Below are positions 9,439 to 18,584 of a DNA stretch of 64,000 bases, one piece after another (within the stretch, counting starts at the first letter, position 1; each line of letters opens with the position of its first letter). The stretch covers positions 62,001 to 126,000 of the forward strand of contig NZ_FXWP01000026.1 of NCBI RefSeq assembly GCF_900184035.1, given 5' to 3'. Position numbers and translations under genes: made by a program. The notes beneath the pieces are model-generated. The model had not been told where the DNA came from. It was given only the letters and a program-made list of their open reading frames with translations, and did not search any database. This DNA comes from Kosakonia pseudosacchari. GTDB taxonomy: Bacteria > Pseudomonadota > Gammaproteobacteria > Enterobacterales > Enterobacteriaceae.

Positions 9439-10059
9439 TACACACCTTCCGCACATTGCTGATTGCCAGAAAAAGCTGGCAGAATGCTATCTTACTATTT
9501 CAGTTTTTCATTCTGCTACCGTATGCAAGCGGATTATAGGCTTTGCGCCTGCGGCGAAAACCAATATATCCGGATAAGAATATACGCAAATGTGCTAAAG
9601 GCCTTGTGCTGCCGGGCAGCGGGCAGCACAAGGCGAGGTGCAGTGTTGTGAAAGCGAAATCGGCAATGGGGATGCCATGGTGCACGCCGGGGATAAAAAT
9701 GCAGGCTAACTGACGCTGTTTTTAATTTGAAATACGCTAATTTTACTTAAGGAGATATTATCAAAAATAAGAGGATATATGCTGCGTTGTTATTTATTGT
9801 TAGCTGAATCGAATAACCTGAAGTCCATTATTTTATTATGGTAATTTGCATTGGTTTGATTTTAAATAAGTTATTATTTTAATTATAAAATAAGACGATT
9901 CTGAGATGTATTTGCCTGTCGTTTTTATGAACTGACGATAATATTAATCGTAAGCATTGGCTGTTAATAAATAATACGCGCGCGTATAAGTTGCATTTGA
10001 ATGATTTCGTATAAATCGTTTTCTCCCGAAATATCCGCCGCCGCTACCAAGGAATACGT
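9439..10059. other. AT-rich gap between importer and vgrG, with a 13-bp inverted repeat
   Basis: No open frame here looks like a gene. A perfect inverted repeat, gccttgtgctgcc at 9601-9613 and ggcagcacaaggc at 9622-9634, forms a strong hairpin without a T-run. The stretch 9710-10040 is strikingly AT-rich, as is usual for horizontally gained DNA that is silenced by H-NS. It should contain the divergent promoters of the importer and of the vgrG operon, but no clear sigma-70 boxes stand out. Confidence 0.6.
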
Positions 10060-12279
10060 ATGGTTAACCGGATAACCGTCCTGTCATCCGTTGGCAGTGA
10101 TTCACTTCTGTTCTGGAAATTGACAGGCGAAGAGCATCTTTCCGCGCCTTTTCGTTTTCAGGTCGACCTGCTGAGTAAAGACTTCACCCTTGACCGACAA
10201 AAACTGCTCGGCCAAGAGATGACAGTGGTGATCCCGTGCCAGATGCCGGGCAGCGAACGCTATCTTTCCGGGAAAGTGACCGCTGTTTCGGTACGTACCG
10301 AAGAGCTGGACGGCACGCAGTACGCGGCGTACCAGGCAACGCTGGAACCCGATTTCTGGCCGATGATGCGCGATCGTAACTTCCGCATTTTCCAGCAGCA
10401 GCGCGTGCCGGATATCGCCAAAACGCTGTTTTCCGAATACAACGTCAAAATTGAAGACAAACTGACGCGCAGCTACCGCCAGTGGGATTACAGCGTGCAG
10501 TATGGCGAAAGCAGCTTCCACTTCATCAGCCGTTTGCTGGAACTGGAAGGCATCAGCTACCTGTTTCGCCACAGCAAAGAGGGCCACACGCTGGTGCTGA
10601 TGGACGACTACTCGCAGGCCGAGGCGTTTCCCGGTTACGACACCATTCCCTGGCATGCGCAAACCGGCGGCGGCGCGGTCAACGAAGAGGGCGTCAGCCA
10701 GTTACTGGCGCGTCATGTTGTTACGCCGGGTCTTTACAGCACCGACGATTACGATTTCCGTAAACCGCACGCCTGGATGCTGCAAACCCTGCAAAACCCC
10801 GTTTCGCCAAGCCCGGGGAAAATTGATGTCTATGACTGGCCAGGTCGCTTTGTTGAGCATGGCGACGGTGAATCGTACGCGCGTATTCGCCAGCAGGCCT
10901 GGCAGGCGGAGCAGCAGCAAATGCAAGGTTCCGGCACCGCGACCGGTATCGCGCCCGGCTATCTTTTTCGGCTTACCAGTGCGCCCAACTTCGCCGATAA
11001 CGCCCAGTGGCTGGTGATTGGCGCACTGTATGCGTTTGAAGAGAATCAGTACGCCTCCGGCGGTTCATTCACGTCGCAGCACAATATCGCCTTTACGGTT
11101 ATCCCGGCGGCGACGCCTTTCCGCCCGACGATGGTCACCGACTGGCCGCGAACCTATGGCCCGCAAACCGCGCGCGTGGTCGGGCCGCAAGGCGAGTCGA
11201 TCTGGACGGACAAATATGGCCGCGTGAAGGTGAAGTTCCACTGGGATCGGCAAAGCCAGGGCGATGAAAACAGCTCTTGCTGGGTGCGCGTCTCCAGCGC
11301 GTGGGCGGGCCAGGGCTACGGCGGTGTGCAGATCCCGCGCGTGGGCGATGAGGTGGTGGTCGATTTTATTAACGGCGAGCCGGACAGACCGATAATCATT
11401 GGCCGCGTCTATAACGAAGCCAGTATGCCGCCGTGGGCGCTGCCGGCGGCGGCGACGCAGATGGGCTTTATGAGCCGCTCGAAAGATGGCTCGCCGGATA
11501 ACGCCAACGCCCTGCGCTTTGAAGATAAACCCGGAGAAGAGCAGCTCTGGCTGCATGCTGAGCGCAACATGGATACCGAAGTCGAAAACGACGAAACCCA
11601 TGATGTCGGCAGCAACCGCACCAAAACCGTTGGCAAAGACGAAACCAGCCATATCAAACAGAACCGCACCCGCACGGTGGACGGCAATGAGACTGTCACC
11701 ATCGGCCAGGATCGCAGCAAAACCATCAACGGTAACGAAACCACCACCGTGCAGCAGAACCGCACGGAAAGCGTGAAAGGCAATGAAACCCTCACTGTCG
11801 AGCAAAACCGCGACGAGACCATTACCGGCAACCACACCACCACGGTGAAGAGCAACAACACAGGCACCGTGCAAGGCAACCAGACGCTGACCGTGGTGCA
11901 GGACCGAACCCGCACCGTGCAGGGTAACGAAAAGGTGAGCGTGCAGCAAAACCGCACCGTACAGGTGACCGGCGACCAGACGCTGGAAGTGACCGGCAAC
12001 CGCAATGTCACCGTCAGCAGCAGTGAAGTGCGCACGGTGGTGCAAAAGCAAGAGGTGAATATCGGTGCCGGGCGCACGCTGAGCATTACCGGCGGCGACA
12101 CCCGTTTTACCCAGGGCAGCGTGGCGGACAGCGCAACGGATACCTTCCAGATCAACGTCGGTGAAAGCGGCATTCTGATTAGCAACGGCAGCGTGGAGAT
12201 TTCAGCGGGCGGCTCGACCATCACCATTAACGCCGCAGGCGTGATGGTCAACGGCAAGAAAATTGAGCTTAACGCCTGA
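10060..12279 (+). CDS. vgrG: Type VI secretion spike protein VgrG
   Basis: This 739-residue VgrG would form the trimeric spike at the tip of the T6SS tube. The N-terminal gp27-like part covers about residues 1-370, with FQVDLLSKD and SSFHFISRLLELEGISYLFRH. The gp5-like OB fold follows near 380-470 (TDKYGRVKVKFHWDRQ, WVRVSSAWAGQGYG, IPRVGDEVVVDFINGEPDRP). A beta-helix needle (about 510-660) is built from roughly eight 16-residue repeats of the form NRTxTVxGNETxTVxQ. It ends in INAAGVMVNGKKIELNA with no extra effector domain, so cargo must come from downstream genes. The ribosome site is AAGGAA. No T6SS structural genes (tss) are in the window, so this is an orphan vgrG island. The TPR gene follows after 12 bp. 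Confidence 0.95.
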   Translation: MVNRITVLSSVGSDSLLFWKLTGEEHLSAPFRFQVDLLSKDFTLDRQKLLGQEMTVVIPCQMPGSERYLSGKVTAVSVRTEELDGTQYAAYQATLEPDFWPMMRDRNFRIFQQQRVPDIAKTLFSEYNVKIEDKLTRSYRQWDYSVQYGESSFHFISRLLELEGISYLFRHSKEGHTLVLMDDYSQAEAFPGYDTIPWHAQTGGGAVNEEGVSQLLARHVVTPGLYSTDDYDFRKPHAWMLQTLQNPVSPSPGKIDVYDWPGRFVEHGDGESYARIRQQAWQAEQQQMQGSGTATGIAPGYLFRLTSAPNFADNAQWLVIGALYAFEENQYASGGSFTSQHNIAFTVIPAATPFRPTMVTDWPRTYGPQTARVVGPQGESIWTDKYGRVKVKFHWDRQSQGDENSSCWVRVSSAWAGQGYGGVQIPRVGDEVVVDFINGEPDRPIIIGRVYNEASMPPWALPAAATQMGFMSRSKDGSPDNANALRFEDKPGEEQLWLHAERNMDTEVENDETHDVGSNRTKTVGKDETSHIKQNRTRTVDGNETVTIGQDRSKTINGNETTTVQQNRTESVKGNETLTVEQNRDETITGNHTTTVKSNNTGTVQGNQTLTVVQDRTRTVQGNEKVSVQQNRTVQVTGDQTLEVTGNRNVTVSSSEVRTVVQKQEVNIGAGRTLSITGGDTRFTQGSVADSATDTFQINVGESGILISNGSVEISAGGSTITINAAGVMVNGKKIELNA

Positions 12280-12291
12280 TAAGGACATGCA

Positions 12292-13845
12292 ATGAGCGTG
12301 GCAAAGAACCCCACAGAGAAAGTGATGAGCGAGCTGGAGCTAAGCTGGCTGGACGCCAGCGAGAACGCCGCGCGTACCCGCCTGTTTATCTGGCGCGTTC
12401 CGGCGGGCGGCGAATCACTGCTGGATGCCTTTATTGCCCTGCAACAACATCCTGAAGGCCGCACACTGCCGGATCTGTTTCTTGGTCTGAATACCCCTTT
12501 CGAAACCGGTTATGGCTACAGCGAGGCGCTGGGGCGCGAGTTTGTCGAACAGTACGAAGCCACCGAAAATGCCGCCGCCTGGGACGCGGAACCCTGGTTG
12601 CCCTGTTACTCCCCGGCGCAACTGCACACGTTGTTGCAGAGCTTCGCGCAGGCGTTTGCCGGGGATCTCCGTTACCTGGTGCTGGTGCTTAAACCCTCCG
12701 GCGTCAGCGATGAAAGCGCGCTGACGCGCTGGTTGCAAGGCTGGCTGGAACAGGGCGCGGACGCTGCGCGATTGCTGCTCATTGATACGCTGGAACAACC
12801 GATCTGGCAGCCGTTATATGAGGCGCATCCGCGCGTGGTGCAGCTCATTGTCGACGAGGTGGATGGTATGCGGGTGATGCACCAGACCGCGCAGCAGCAG
12901 ACGGATACCGATGCTGACCGGTTGCTGTTTCGCCGTTATCTGGCGGATGCGATGCTGCTGCTGGAAAAAGGCAGTAGCGCACAAGTCGCCGCGCGCGGCG
13001 AGCTGGCGCTGGGCATTGCGCAGCGGCGCGGCTGGGCGGATCAACAAGCGATGATGCACAACCTGATAGCCGGTGGCTGGTTAAAAGGGGGCGATCACGC
13101 GCAGGCCGTCACCCACTACCGGCAGGCACAACATCTCTCTGGCGAGATCCCGGATCCGGCGCTGAAAGGGCAGTTGCGCACGCAAAGCACCTTCGGTGAA
13201 GCGGGCGCGTGGTTCGCGAAAAAAGATCACCTGCAAGCGGCGAAAGGCTATCGCCAGGCGGCGCTGGAAGCGCAGGCCATTCCCCATCCGGTATTTGAAA
13301 TGGAAGGCTGGCGCATGTCCGGTTTTTGTTTGTGGCTCGCCGGGCATCGACCGACGGCGATGGAGGAGTACGCGCGTGCCGTGCAGGCGGCGGAAAGCGT
13401 GCCGCTGCCAGAACGCAGCCAGACCACGCTGTCGCTGGTGTTTCAGGATTTATTGCGTATACACGATAAGCGGCGTACCGAGGCGCTCGAAGCCTGCGCC
13501 GCGCGCTGGCAACGTGAAAAACAGCGGCTGATCCAGCAGGCCGAAGCGGCGCTGCCCGCCGAGCCGACCGTTACGCAAGTTAAGCAGACCGAGAGCCGCT
13601 TGCAGTTACAACTTGAGGCAATGTTTACCGTGATCCGTGAGGAGCGGGAAAATCTGATTCGTCGCGGTGATGAGAGTTTTCGCCGCGTTATCCGGCTGGC
13701 GCGGGAAAAATTACACCCGCACTGGAATGGCCTGCCGGAGATCGCTCACCCCTTTGATGCGCCCCCCGGCGAGTGGCAAACCCTGCCCGAGTGGGGAAAC
13801 CATGACGCATCGTTATCTGACACTGCAGGAAGCAACCCGCTATGA
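12292..13845 (+). CDS. TPR-like protein between vgrG and rhs, putative effector adaptor
   Basis: This 517-residue cytoplasmic protein has no signal peptide or membrane segment. The first ~190 residues form a mixed alpha/beta region (LYLV/LVLVLK and LLLIDTLEQPIW stretches). Residues about 215-400 look like helical TPR-type repeats (ADAMLLLEKG, HYRQAQHLSGEIP, GYRQAALEAQAIP, EYARAVQAAESVP). Residues 400-480 are strongly charged and helical, perhaps coiled coil. Proteins of this layout are often found between vgrG and rhs genes and are presumed to load or stabilise the Rhs cargo, but this is inference. The stop codon overlaps the ATG of the next small gene (ATGA), indicating translational coupling. 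Confidence 0.75.
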   Translation: MSVAKNPTEKVMSELELSWLDASENAARTRLFIWRVPAGGESLLDAFIALQQHPEGRTLPDLFLGLNTPFETGYGYSEALGREFVEQYEATENAAAWDAEPWLPCYSPAQLHTLLQSFAQAFAGDLRYLVLVLKPSGVSDESALTRWLQGWLEQGADAARLLLIDTLEQPIWQPLYEAHPRVVQLIVDEVDGMRVMHQTAQQQTDTDADRLLFRRYLADAMLLLEKGSSAQVAARGELALGIAQRRGWADQQAMMHNLIAGGWLKGGDHAQAVTHYRQAQHLSGEIPDPALKGQLRTQSTFGEAGAWFAKKDHLQAAKGYRQAALEAQAIPHPVFEMEGWRMSGFCLWLAGHRPTAMEEYARAVQAAESVPLPERSQTTLSLVFQDLLRIHDKRRTEALEACAARWQREKQRLIQQAEAALPAEPTVTQVKQTESRLQLQLEAMFTVIREERENLIRRGDESFRRVIRLAREKLHPHWNGLPEIAHPFDAPPGEWQTLPEWGNHDASLSDTAGSNPL

Positions 13846-13970
13846 AAAATCGCATCATCATTATTGTTGTCGTCACGCTGCTCGCGCTGCTGTTTTTAAG
13901 CCTGTCTGATAGCGAGCTGGCGACAGAGGTTCGAACGTTCTTGCGCGCGCTGTTGCGCGCCATGTTCTGA
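13842..13970 (+). CDS. Small membrane peptide (42 residues) between the TPR gene and rhs
   Basis: A 42-codon gene starts in an ATGA overlap with the TPR gene stop and ends 10 bp before the rhs start. The peptide has a basic N-terminus (MKNR), one hydrophobic helix (IIIIVVVTLLALLFLSL), then an acidic and arginine-rich amphipathic tail ending RALLRAMF. It is predicted to be a single-span inner-membrane peptide with the N-terminus inside. The tight packing and upstream AGGAAG support real translation. Its role is unknown. It could be an accessory or immunity-like peptide, or help membrane passage of the Rhs cargo. Confidence 0.7.
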   Translation: MKNRIIIIVVVTLLALLFLSLSDSELATEVRTFLRALLRAMF

Positions 13971-13980
13971 GGCCAGACTT

Positions 13981-16900
13981 ATGCACTCCGGCGCGCACTT
14001 CGATCCGCAGCTCGGGCTGGATATTCATACCTACCCGTGGCCGCTGCCAACGCCGCATATCGGCATTGTTTTTGACGTGTTCGATTATCTGCCGCTGATT
14101 GGCACCACGGTGCACGTCAACAGCATCAAACGCGCGAGTGCCGGAACGGGCGGCATCGCGGTACATATTCCGGTCGGCGGCGTCTGGGTGCCGCCGCTGC
14201 GCGCGCCGGGCGGCCCACAAATTGAAGACGAGCTGTTTATGGGCAGCAAAACCGTCTCGGTGGACGGCGAACCGTTCTCGCGCATCGGCATGCCGGTGTT
14301 GAGCTGCAACATTATTGGTCTGGTGCCGCCGTTTCGTCTCAAGCGCGCCGCCAAGCCAAAACCGCTCTCTCTCACCCTGCCGCTCACCTTTAACCTCGCC
14401 ATTCCCAATAACGTCGTCGTTGGCGGCCCGCCGACCATCAACCTGATGGCGCTGTTGATGCGCGCCGGATTAAGCGGGCTGGGCAAGGGCTTTAAGAAAC
14501 TGAAGAAAACGCCGAAGTGGCGGCTGTTTATGCGCCGCTTTCGCAAGCTGCGCCAGAAGCTGTTTCGCAATATGGACTCCGGCTTCCTCAAGTGCCGCGT
14601 GCTACGCGCTGAACCAGTGGATATTCGCGACGGCAGCGTCAGCCTGGAACAGCAGGATTTCCTGTTAGCGGGCCGTCTGCCGCTGGCGTGGGTGCGAACC
14701 TATTCGTCGGCAGATATTGAGATCGAAGGGCTGTGCGGCTTTGGCTGGTCGACGCCGGCCGATATCCGCCTGGATGTGCTGGCGGAAGAGGGCGTCGCGA
14801 TGCTGACGCAGCCGGAAGGGATGACACTGTTTGCCGCACTGCCGCAGAGCGACGGGCGCGAACATGCCATTAGCGGTTTGCCTGAGGGCAGCTGCCTGTG
14901 GCGGGAAACCCGTGATGGCGAGGTGCTGTGGCGAGTAGACCAGGAAAGTGGCCCACTGCTGCACTTTAACGGTAAACAGGGTGCCCTGCCGATTGGCGAG
15001 ATTGTCGATCGTAGCGGTAACGGCTGGCGATTTGAGCGGGAAGCGGGCGAACTACGGCAAATTCGCGAGTTCACCCATGCGGGGATGACCGGGCGCGACA
15101 TCCTCGTCACGCAGGAGCGAAACCGTCTGCACACGCTGCGTCTGCATAATGCGCTGGACGGCGAAATTACACCGCTTACCCGCTACGAGTATGACACCCA
15201 CCGCCAGTTGAGCGCCGAGATCGATGCGCTGTCGCATCCGCGCCGTTTTGTTTATCAGCAGCGCCGTATGGTCAGCCATATTGATCGCAACGGACAGGGG
15301 TTTCACTACCAGTACAACGAGGCCTGGCAGGTGATCCACGCGTGGGGTGACGGCGGAGTCTGGGATTATCACTTTGCATACCACGCGCTGCTCAACGAAG
15401 TGGAAGTCACCGACTCGCAGGGCGCGATTTCGCGTATCACCTTTGACGAAAATGGCCTGCCCGTCTCAGAAATCGATCCGTTAGGCGGCAATACCGTGTT
15501 CCGCTATGACGATTTTGGCCGCACGGTTGAAGTGACCGAACCAGATGGCAGTACCCATCGCTGGGAGTATGACGAACAGGGGCGCATGACCGCCGAAAAA
15601 CTGCCCGATGGTGGCGTGATTCAGGCGGTTTATGACGATGACGGGCAATTACTGGCGCTGACTGATGAGAAAGGCGCGGTCTGGCGATCGGAATACAGTG
15701 AGGCTGGCAATCTTACCCGCGAAATCGATCCCACCGGTGTCGCCACGGCGTATCAGTACGACGCTTTTGGCCAGCTTTGCGCGGCGAATGTGCCCGGCAT
15801 TTCGCCCACTCGCTATTTCTATGATCGGTATGGCTTTCCGCAACGTATTGAACAGGCGGGCGCAGGCGCGATCCAACTTCGCCACTCGGTACGGGGAACG
15901 CTGCTGGAGCGTATTGACGAAAGCGGGGGGACGACTCGCTTTCACTGGGATATGAAAGACCGTCTGGTGGCGACCACCGATCCGGCCGGCGGTGAAATAC
16001 GCGTTGTCTACGATCGCGAAGATGACCCGCTTAGTTACACCGATGAGCTGGGGCGAACGACGCAGCTTCGCTATAACGGCAGCGGCATGTTGACGTCGTG
16101 CGCAACCCCGGACGGCGCGACGCTGAGCTTCCTTTATGATGCGGAAGATCGGCTGGTGACGGTGGAAAATCAAAATGGTCAACGCTGGCAACTGACGCGC
16201 GATGCGCTCGGGCGAGTGACGGAAGAGCATGATTATTGGGGGCAAGTGACGCGTTACGGTTGGGATAAGGCCAGCCGGTTGATACGTCGTGAGGATCCGC
16301 TGGGGCGTGAAGTGCGCTATGGCTATGACAAAAGGGGACGGCTGACTGAGCGGCGCAGCGGCGACACGTTACAGGTGAAATACCACTACGATCCCTGCGG
16401 GCGGCTGGTGCTGTGTGAAAACCCGTGGCGGCGGCTGAGCTGGCGCTACGATGATGCCGGGCGTGTGCTGCTGGAAGAGCAGGATGGTTTTCAACTGCGC
16501 TACGGTTACAACGAACGCGGTGTGTTGATCAAACGCGAAAGCGACAGTGGTCACCAGGTGCGTTATCACCTTGATGCGCATGAACGGCTGAGCCAGATAC
16601 AGCTTAACGACGATGCGCCCATTCTGTTTACCTACGACGAGGCCGGACGATGTGTGAGCGAACAGCTCTCCAATGATGTCCTGCGTACCTTTCGTTTCGA
16701 CAGGCTTGGGCGGCTAAGTTCCCAGCAGGTGCTGCAACAGGATTTACCGCTCTTCGCCTGCGGGTTTGCTTACGATCGCGCCGGGAATCTGACGTTACGG
16801 GAAGATAGCCAGTGGGGCAGCGATCGCTACAGCTACGATCCGGTGGGACGATTGATGGCGCACACGGCACCCGATGGCGCGCTCCGTCAATTTGTGCAGG

Positions 16901-18123
16901 ATGCCGCCGGTAATCAGTTGCAGACGCAAACGCGCGAGGTGAATGACAGCGCAGGGGGATGGTTTCGCGAAGGCATTCATCACGGCGTGCGCTATGTGTT
17001 TGACCGCGCCGGTGAGCTACGCCAGCGGCGGGATAGCCAGTGCGAAGGCGAAAAAGAGGATTTTGTCTGGGATGACAACCGGCAACTGATCGCTGTGCGT
17101 AAAGGCGACAGTCTGGTGCGCTATGGTTATGACGGCCTGGGGCGACGGGTATTCAAGCAGACGGCGAGCGAAACACGCTGGTTCTACTGGCAGGATGAGG
17201 TGCTGGCGGGTGAAACAGTCACCGCGCGACAGGAGCCCCTGGCCGCGCTCAGTATTTTCGATACCGGCGGCAGGTTAAAACGGCAGAAAGCGCAGGCCAA
17301 ACTGTTCAGTGAGATGCGGGAATATATCTACTACCCGGACAGTTTCTGGCCGCTGGCGCTACTGACGCAAGAGGACGGCGTAAAACAGAGCTGGCACTAC
17401 CACTGCGATCCCAACGGCGCGCCGGTAAGATTGACCTCGCCAGAAGGGGAGATTGTCTGGTCGGAGAAAAGCGGCATCTGGGGCGAGAAAGGGCAGGTTT
17501 ACGCCAGCCGCATTGATAACCCGCTGCGTTTTCAGGGGCAGTATTACGACGCGGAAACCGGGTTGCACTACAACCGCTACCGCTATTACGACCCGAACAT
17601 AGCGGCTTATATCAGCCAGGATCCCGTGGGGATGGTGGCGGGAGTTAGCGTGTATCAGTACGCGCCAAATCCGCTGGCATGGAGCGATCCGCTCGGCTTG
17701 CAGCGCTGCCTTGGGCTGCCTTCTACGCGCCCGCCCGGTGGCTCAAGGAAGAAATACAACCGCGCCAAAGGGCAAGGGTTATATATTCTGCATGAGAATG
17801 GCAAAATCCGTTACGTTGGGCGCGGTGATGCGCCAACTCGTTTAAACGCCCATGCCAAAACGCCGGGTAAATCGCATCTGGAACAGCTGATCATTTTTGA
17901 CAATAACTTAACCAAAGCTGAAGCTAAATTTCTGGAAGAAAAACTTATAGGTATGCATGGTGGTGCTAAGTCGATGAATCCATTAACGAATTTATTGAAC
18001 GATATCCGGTCTTACCGCCCCGGAAATAAAAACGCACCCACGTATAAAATCGCTGGCGATAGCTCAGCATGGGGTAAAGAAATCTTACAAGACGCGCTGT
18101 CTATCATAAGGGGTAGCATATGA
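13981..18123 (+). CDS. Rhs polymorphic toxin with PAAR-like N-terminus and GIY-YIG-like C-terminal nuclease tip
   Basis: This 1380-residue T6SS-associated Rhs effector has a PAAR-like N-terminus (about 1-150; GGPPTINLMALL) that would cap the VgrG spike. The Rhs shell follows (about 220-1240) with many YD repeats such as YDDFGRT, YDEQGRM and YDPVGRL. The core ends in the conserved YDAETGLHYNRYRYYDPNI stretch and the DPLGL cleavage motif at 1236-1240. The last 140 residues are the variable toxin and switch to lower GC. They match the GIY-YIG nuclease pattern: GLYI (1266-1269, Tyr1268), YVG (1278-1280), Arg1287, a Glu at 1314 or 1319, and a late Asn-rich segment. A DNA-cutting antibacterial toxin is inferred. 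No EagR (DUF1795) chaperone gene is nearby. The stop overlaps the immunity gene by 4 bp. Confidence 0.9.
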   Translation: MHSGAHFDPQLGLDIHTYPWPLPTPHIGIVFDVFDYLPLIGTTVHVNSIKRASAGTGGIAVHIPVGGVWVPPLRAPGGPQIEDELFMGSKTVSVDGEPFSRIGMPVLSCNIIGLVPPFRLKRAAKPKPLSLTLPLTFNLAIPNNVVVGGPPTINLMALLMRAGLSGLGKGFKKLKKTPKWRLFMRRFRKLRQKLFRNMDSGFLKCRVLRAEPVDIRDGSVSLEQQDFLLAGRLPLAWVRTYSSADIEIEGLCGFGWSTPADIRLDVLAEEGVAMLTQPEGMTLFAALPQSDGREHAISGLPEGSCLWRETRDGEVLWRVDQESGPLLHFNGKQGALPIGEIVDRSGNGWRFEREAGELRQIREFTHAGMTGRDILVTQERNRLHTLRLHNALDGEITPLTRYEYDTHRQLSAEIDALSHPRRFVYQQRRMVSHIDRNGQGFHYQYNEAWQVIHAWGDGGVWDYHFAYHALLNEVEVTDSQGAISRITFDENGLPVSEIDPLGGNTVFRYDDFGRTVEVTEPDGSTHRWEYDEQGRMTAEKLPDGGVIQAVYDDDGQLLALTDEKGAVWRSEYSEAGNLTREIDPTGVATAYQYDAFGQLCAANVPGISPTRYFYDRYGFPQRIEQAGAGAIQLRHSVRGTLLERIDESGGTTRFHWDMKDRLVATTDPAGGEIRVVYDREDDPLSYTDELGRTTQLRYNGSGMLTSCATPDGATLSFLYDAEDRLVTVENQNGQRWQLTRDALGRVTEEHDYWGQVTRYGWDKASRLIRREDPLGREVRYGYDKRGRLTERRSGDTLQVKYHYDPCGRLVLCENPWRRLSWRYDDAGRVLLEEQDGFQLRYGYNERGVLIKRESDSGHQVRYHLDAHERLSQIQLNDDAPILFTYDEAGRCVSEQLSNDVLRTFRFDRLGRLSSQQVLQQDLPLFACGFAYDRAGNLTLREDSQWGSDRYSYDPVGRLMAHTAPDGALRQFVQDAAGNQLQTQTREVNDSAGGWFREGIHHGVRYVFDRAGELRQRRDSQCEGEKEDFVWDDNRQLIAVRKGDSLVRYGYDGLGRRVFKQTASETRWFYWQDEVLAGETVTARQEPLAALSIFDTGGRLKRQKAQAKLFSEMREYIYYPDSFWPLALLTQEDGVKQSWHYHCDPNGAPVRLTSPEGEIVWSEKSGIWGEKGQVYASRIDNPLRFQGQYYDAETGLHYNRYRYYDPNIAAYISQDPVGMVAGVSVYQYAPNPLAWSDPLGLQRCLGLPSTRPPGGSRKKYNRAKGQGLYILHENGKIRYVGRGDAPTRLNAHAKTPGKSHLEQLIIFDNNLTKAEAKFLEEKLIGMHGGAKSMNPLTNLLNDIRSYRPGNKNAPTYKIAGDSSAWGKEILQDALSIIRGSI

Positions 18124-18545
18124 GTCAAAAATACCAGGAAGGTGATATCTTTCTGATCCCAACCGCCGATGGTCGGTTTGCTGTGTGTCAGATCGTCTGT
18201 GCGTTAAAAGGGCGTTTTAAAAAGGCTTTCGCATTTGGCGTGCTAAGCATTCAGTCTGATAAAAGCATTCCGCAACACGATGAGTTTCTGCAATTTAAAA
18301 ACTCACGAGGCATCACTAAGGTGATCTTTGCGGCGGTGGATAGCCTCAAAAGTGGTGAGTGGGAAATTATCGGTAATATCCCGCTGACGGACTGGAAAAA
18401 AGAGCTGCAAATATTCCACAGTGCCGGCCATTTATACAATGGCGATGAATACGTCAGAGTGCTTGATAAGAGCGAATACAAGCAATTCAATGTGATGGGC
18501 GTGGCCGGTAACGAGCTGGTGCAGCAATATCTGGCGCAACATTAA
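18120..18545 (+). CDS. Putative immunity protein for the Rhs toxin (Imm26-like)
   Basis: This 141-residue cytoplasmic protein begins SQKYQEGDIFLIPTADGRFAVCQIV. The pattern of a GDIF strand, LP, a short turn and a hydrophobic strand is that of the Imm26 immunity family of polymorphic toxin systems. Its ATG overlaps the rhs stop codon (ATGA), the usual arrangement for a toxin and its antidote. It shares the lower GC of the rhs tip, which suggests the toxin tip and immunity gene arrived together. It should bind and block the nuclease tip in the producing cell. Followed at once by a terminator. Confidence 0.8.
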   Translation: MSQKYQEGDIFLIPTADGRFAVCQIVCALKGRFKKAFAFGVLSIQSDKSIPQHDEFLQFKNSRGITKVIFAAVDSLKSGEWEIIGNIPLTDWKKELQIFHSAGHLYNGDEYVRVLDKSEYKQFNVMGVAGNELVQQYLAQH

Positions 18546-18553
18546 TCCCTGAA

Positions 18554-18584
18554 GAAGTGAAGACGCTGCGCTTCACTTCTTTTT
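18554..18584 (+). terminator. Terminator of the vgrG-rhs-immunity operon
   Basis: Perfect 9-bp arms gaagtgaag (18554-18562) and cttcacttc (18571-18579) are followed by TTTTT, 8 bp after the immunity gene stop. Confidence 0.92.

Noticed and set aside
11065-12464. Long minus-strand frames (328 and 351 codons) over vgrG
   Set aside because: They lie antisense to the regular 16-residue needle repeats, whose repetition keeps the opposite frames open. No ribosome site or domain.
13981-18123. The Rhs gene as the missing TcC of the Tc locus
   Set aside because: It has a PAAR-like N-terminus, lies in a vgrG operon, has its own immunity gene and is separated from tcA by a terminator and a 1.1-kb leader. 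It belongs to the T6SS.
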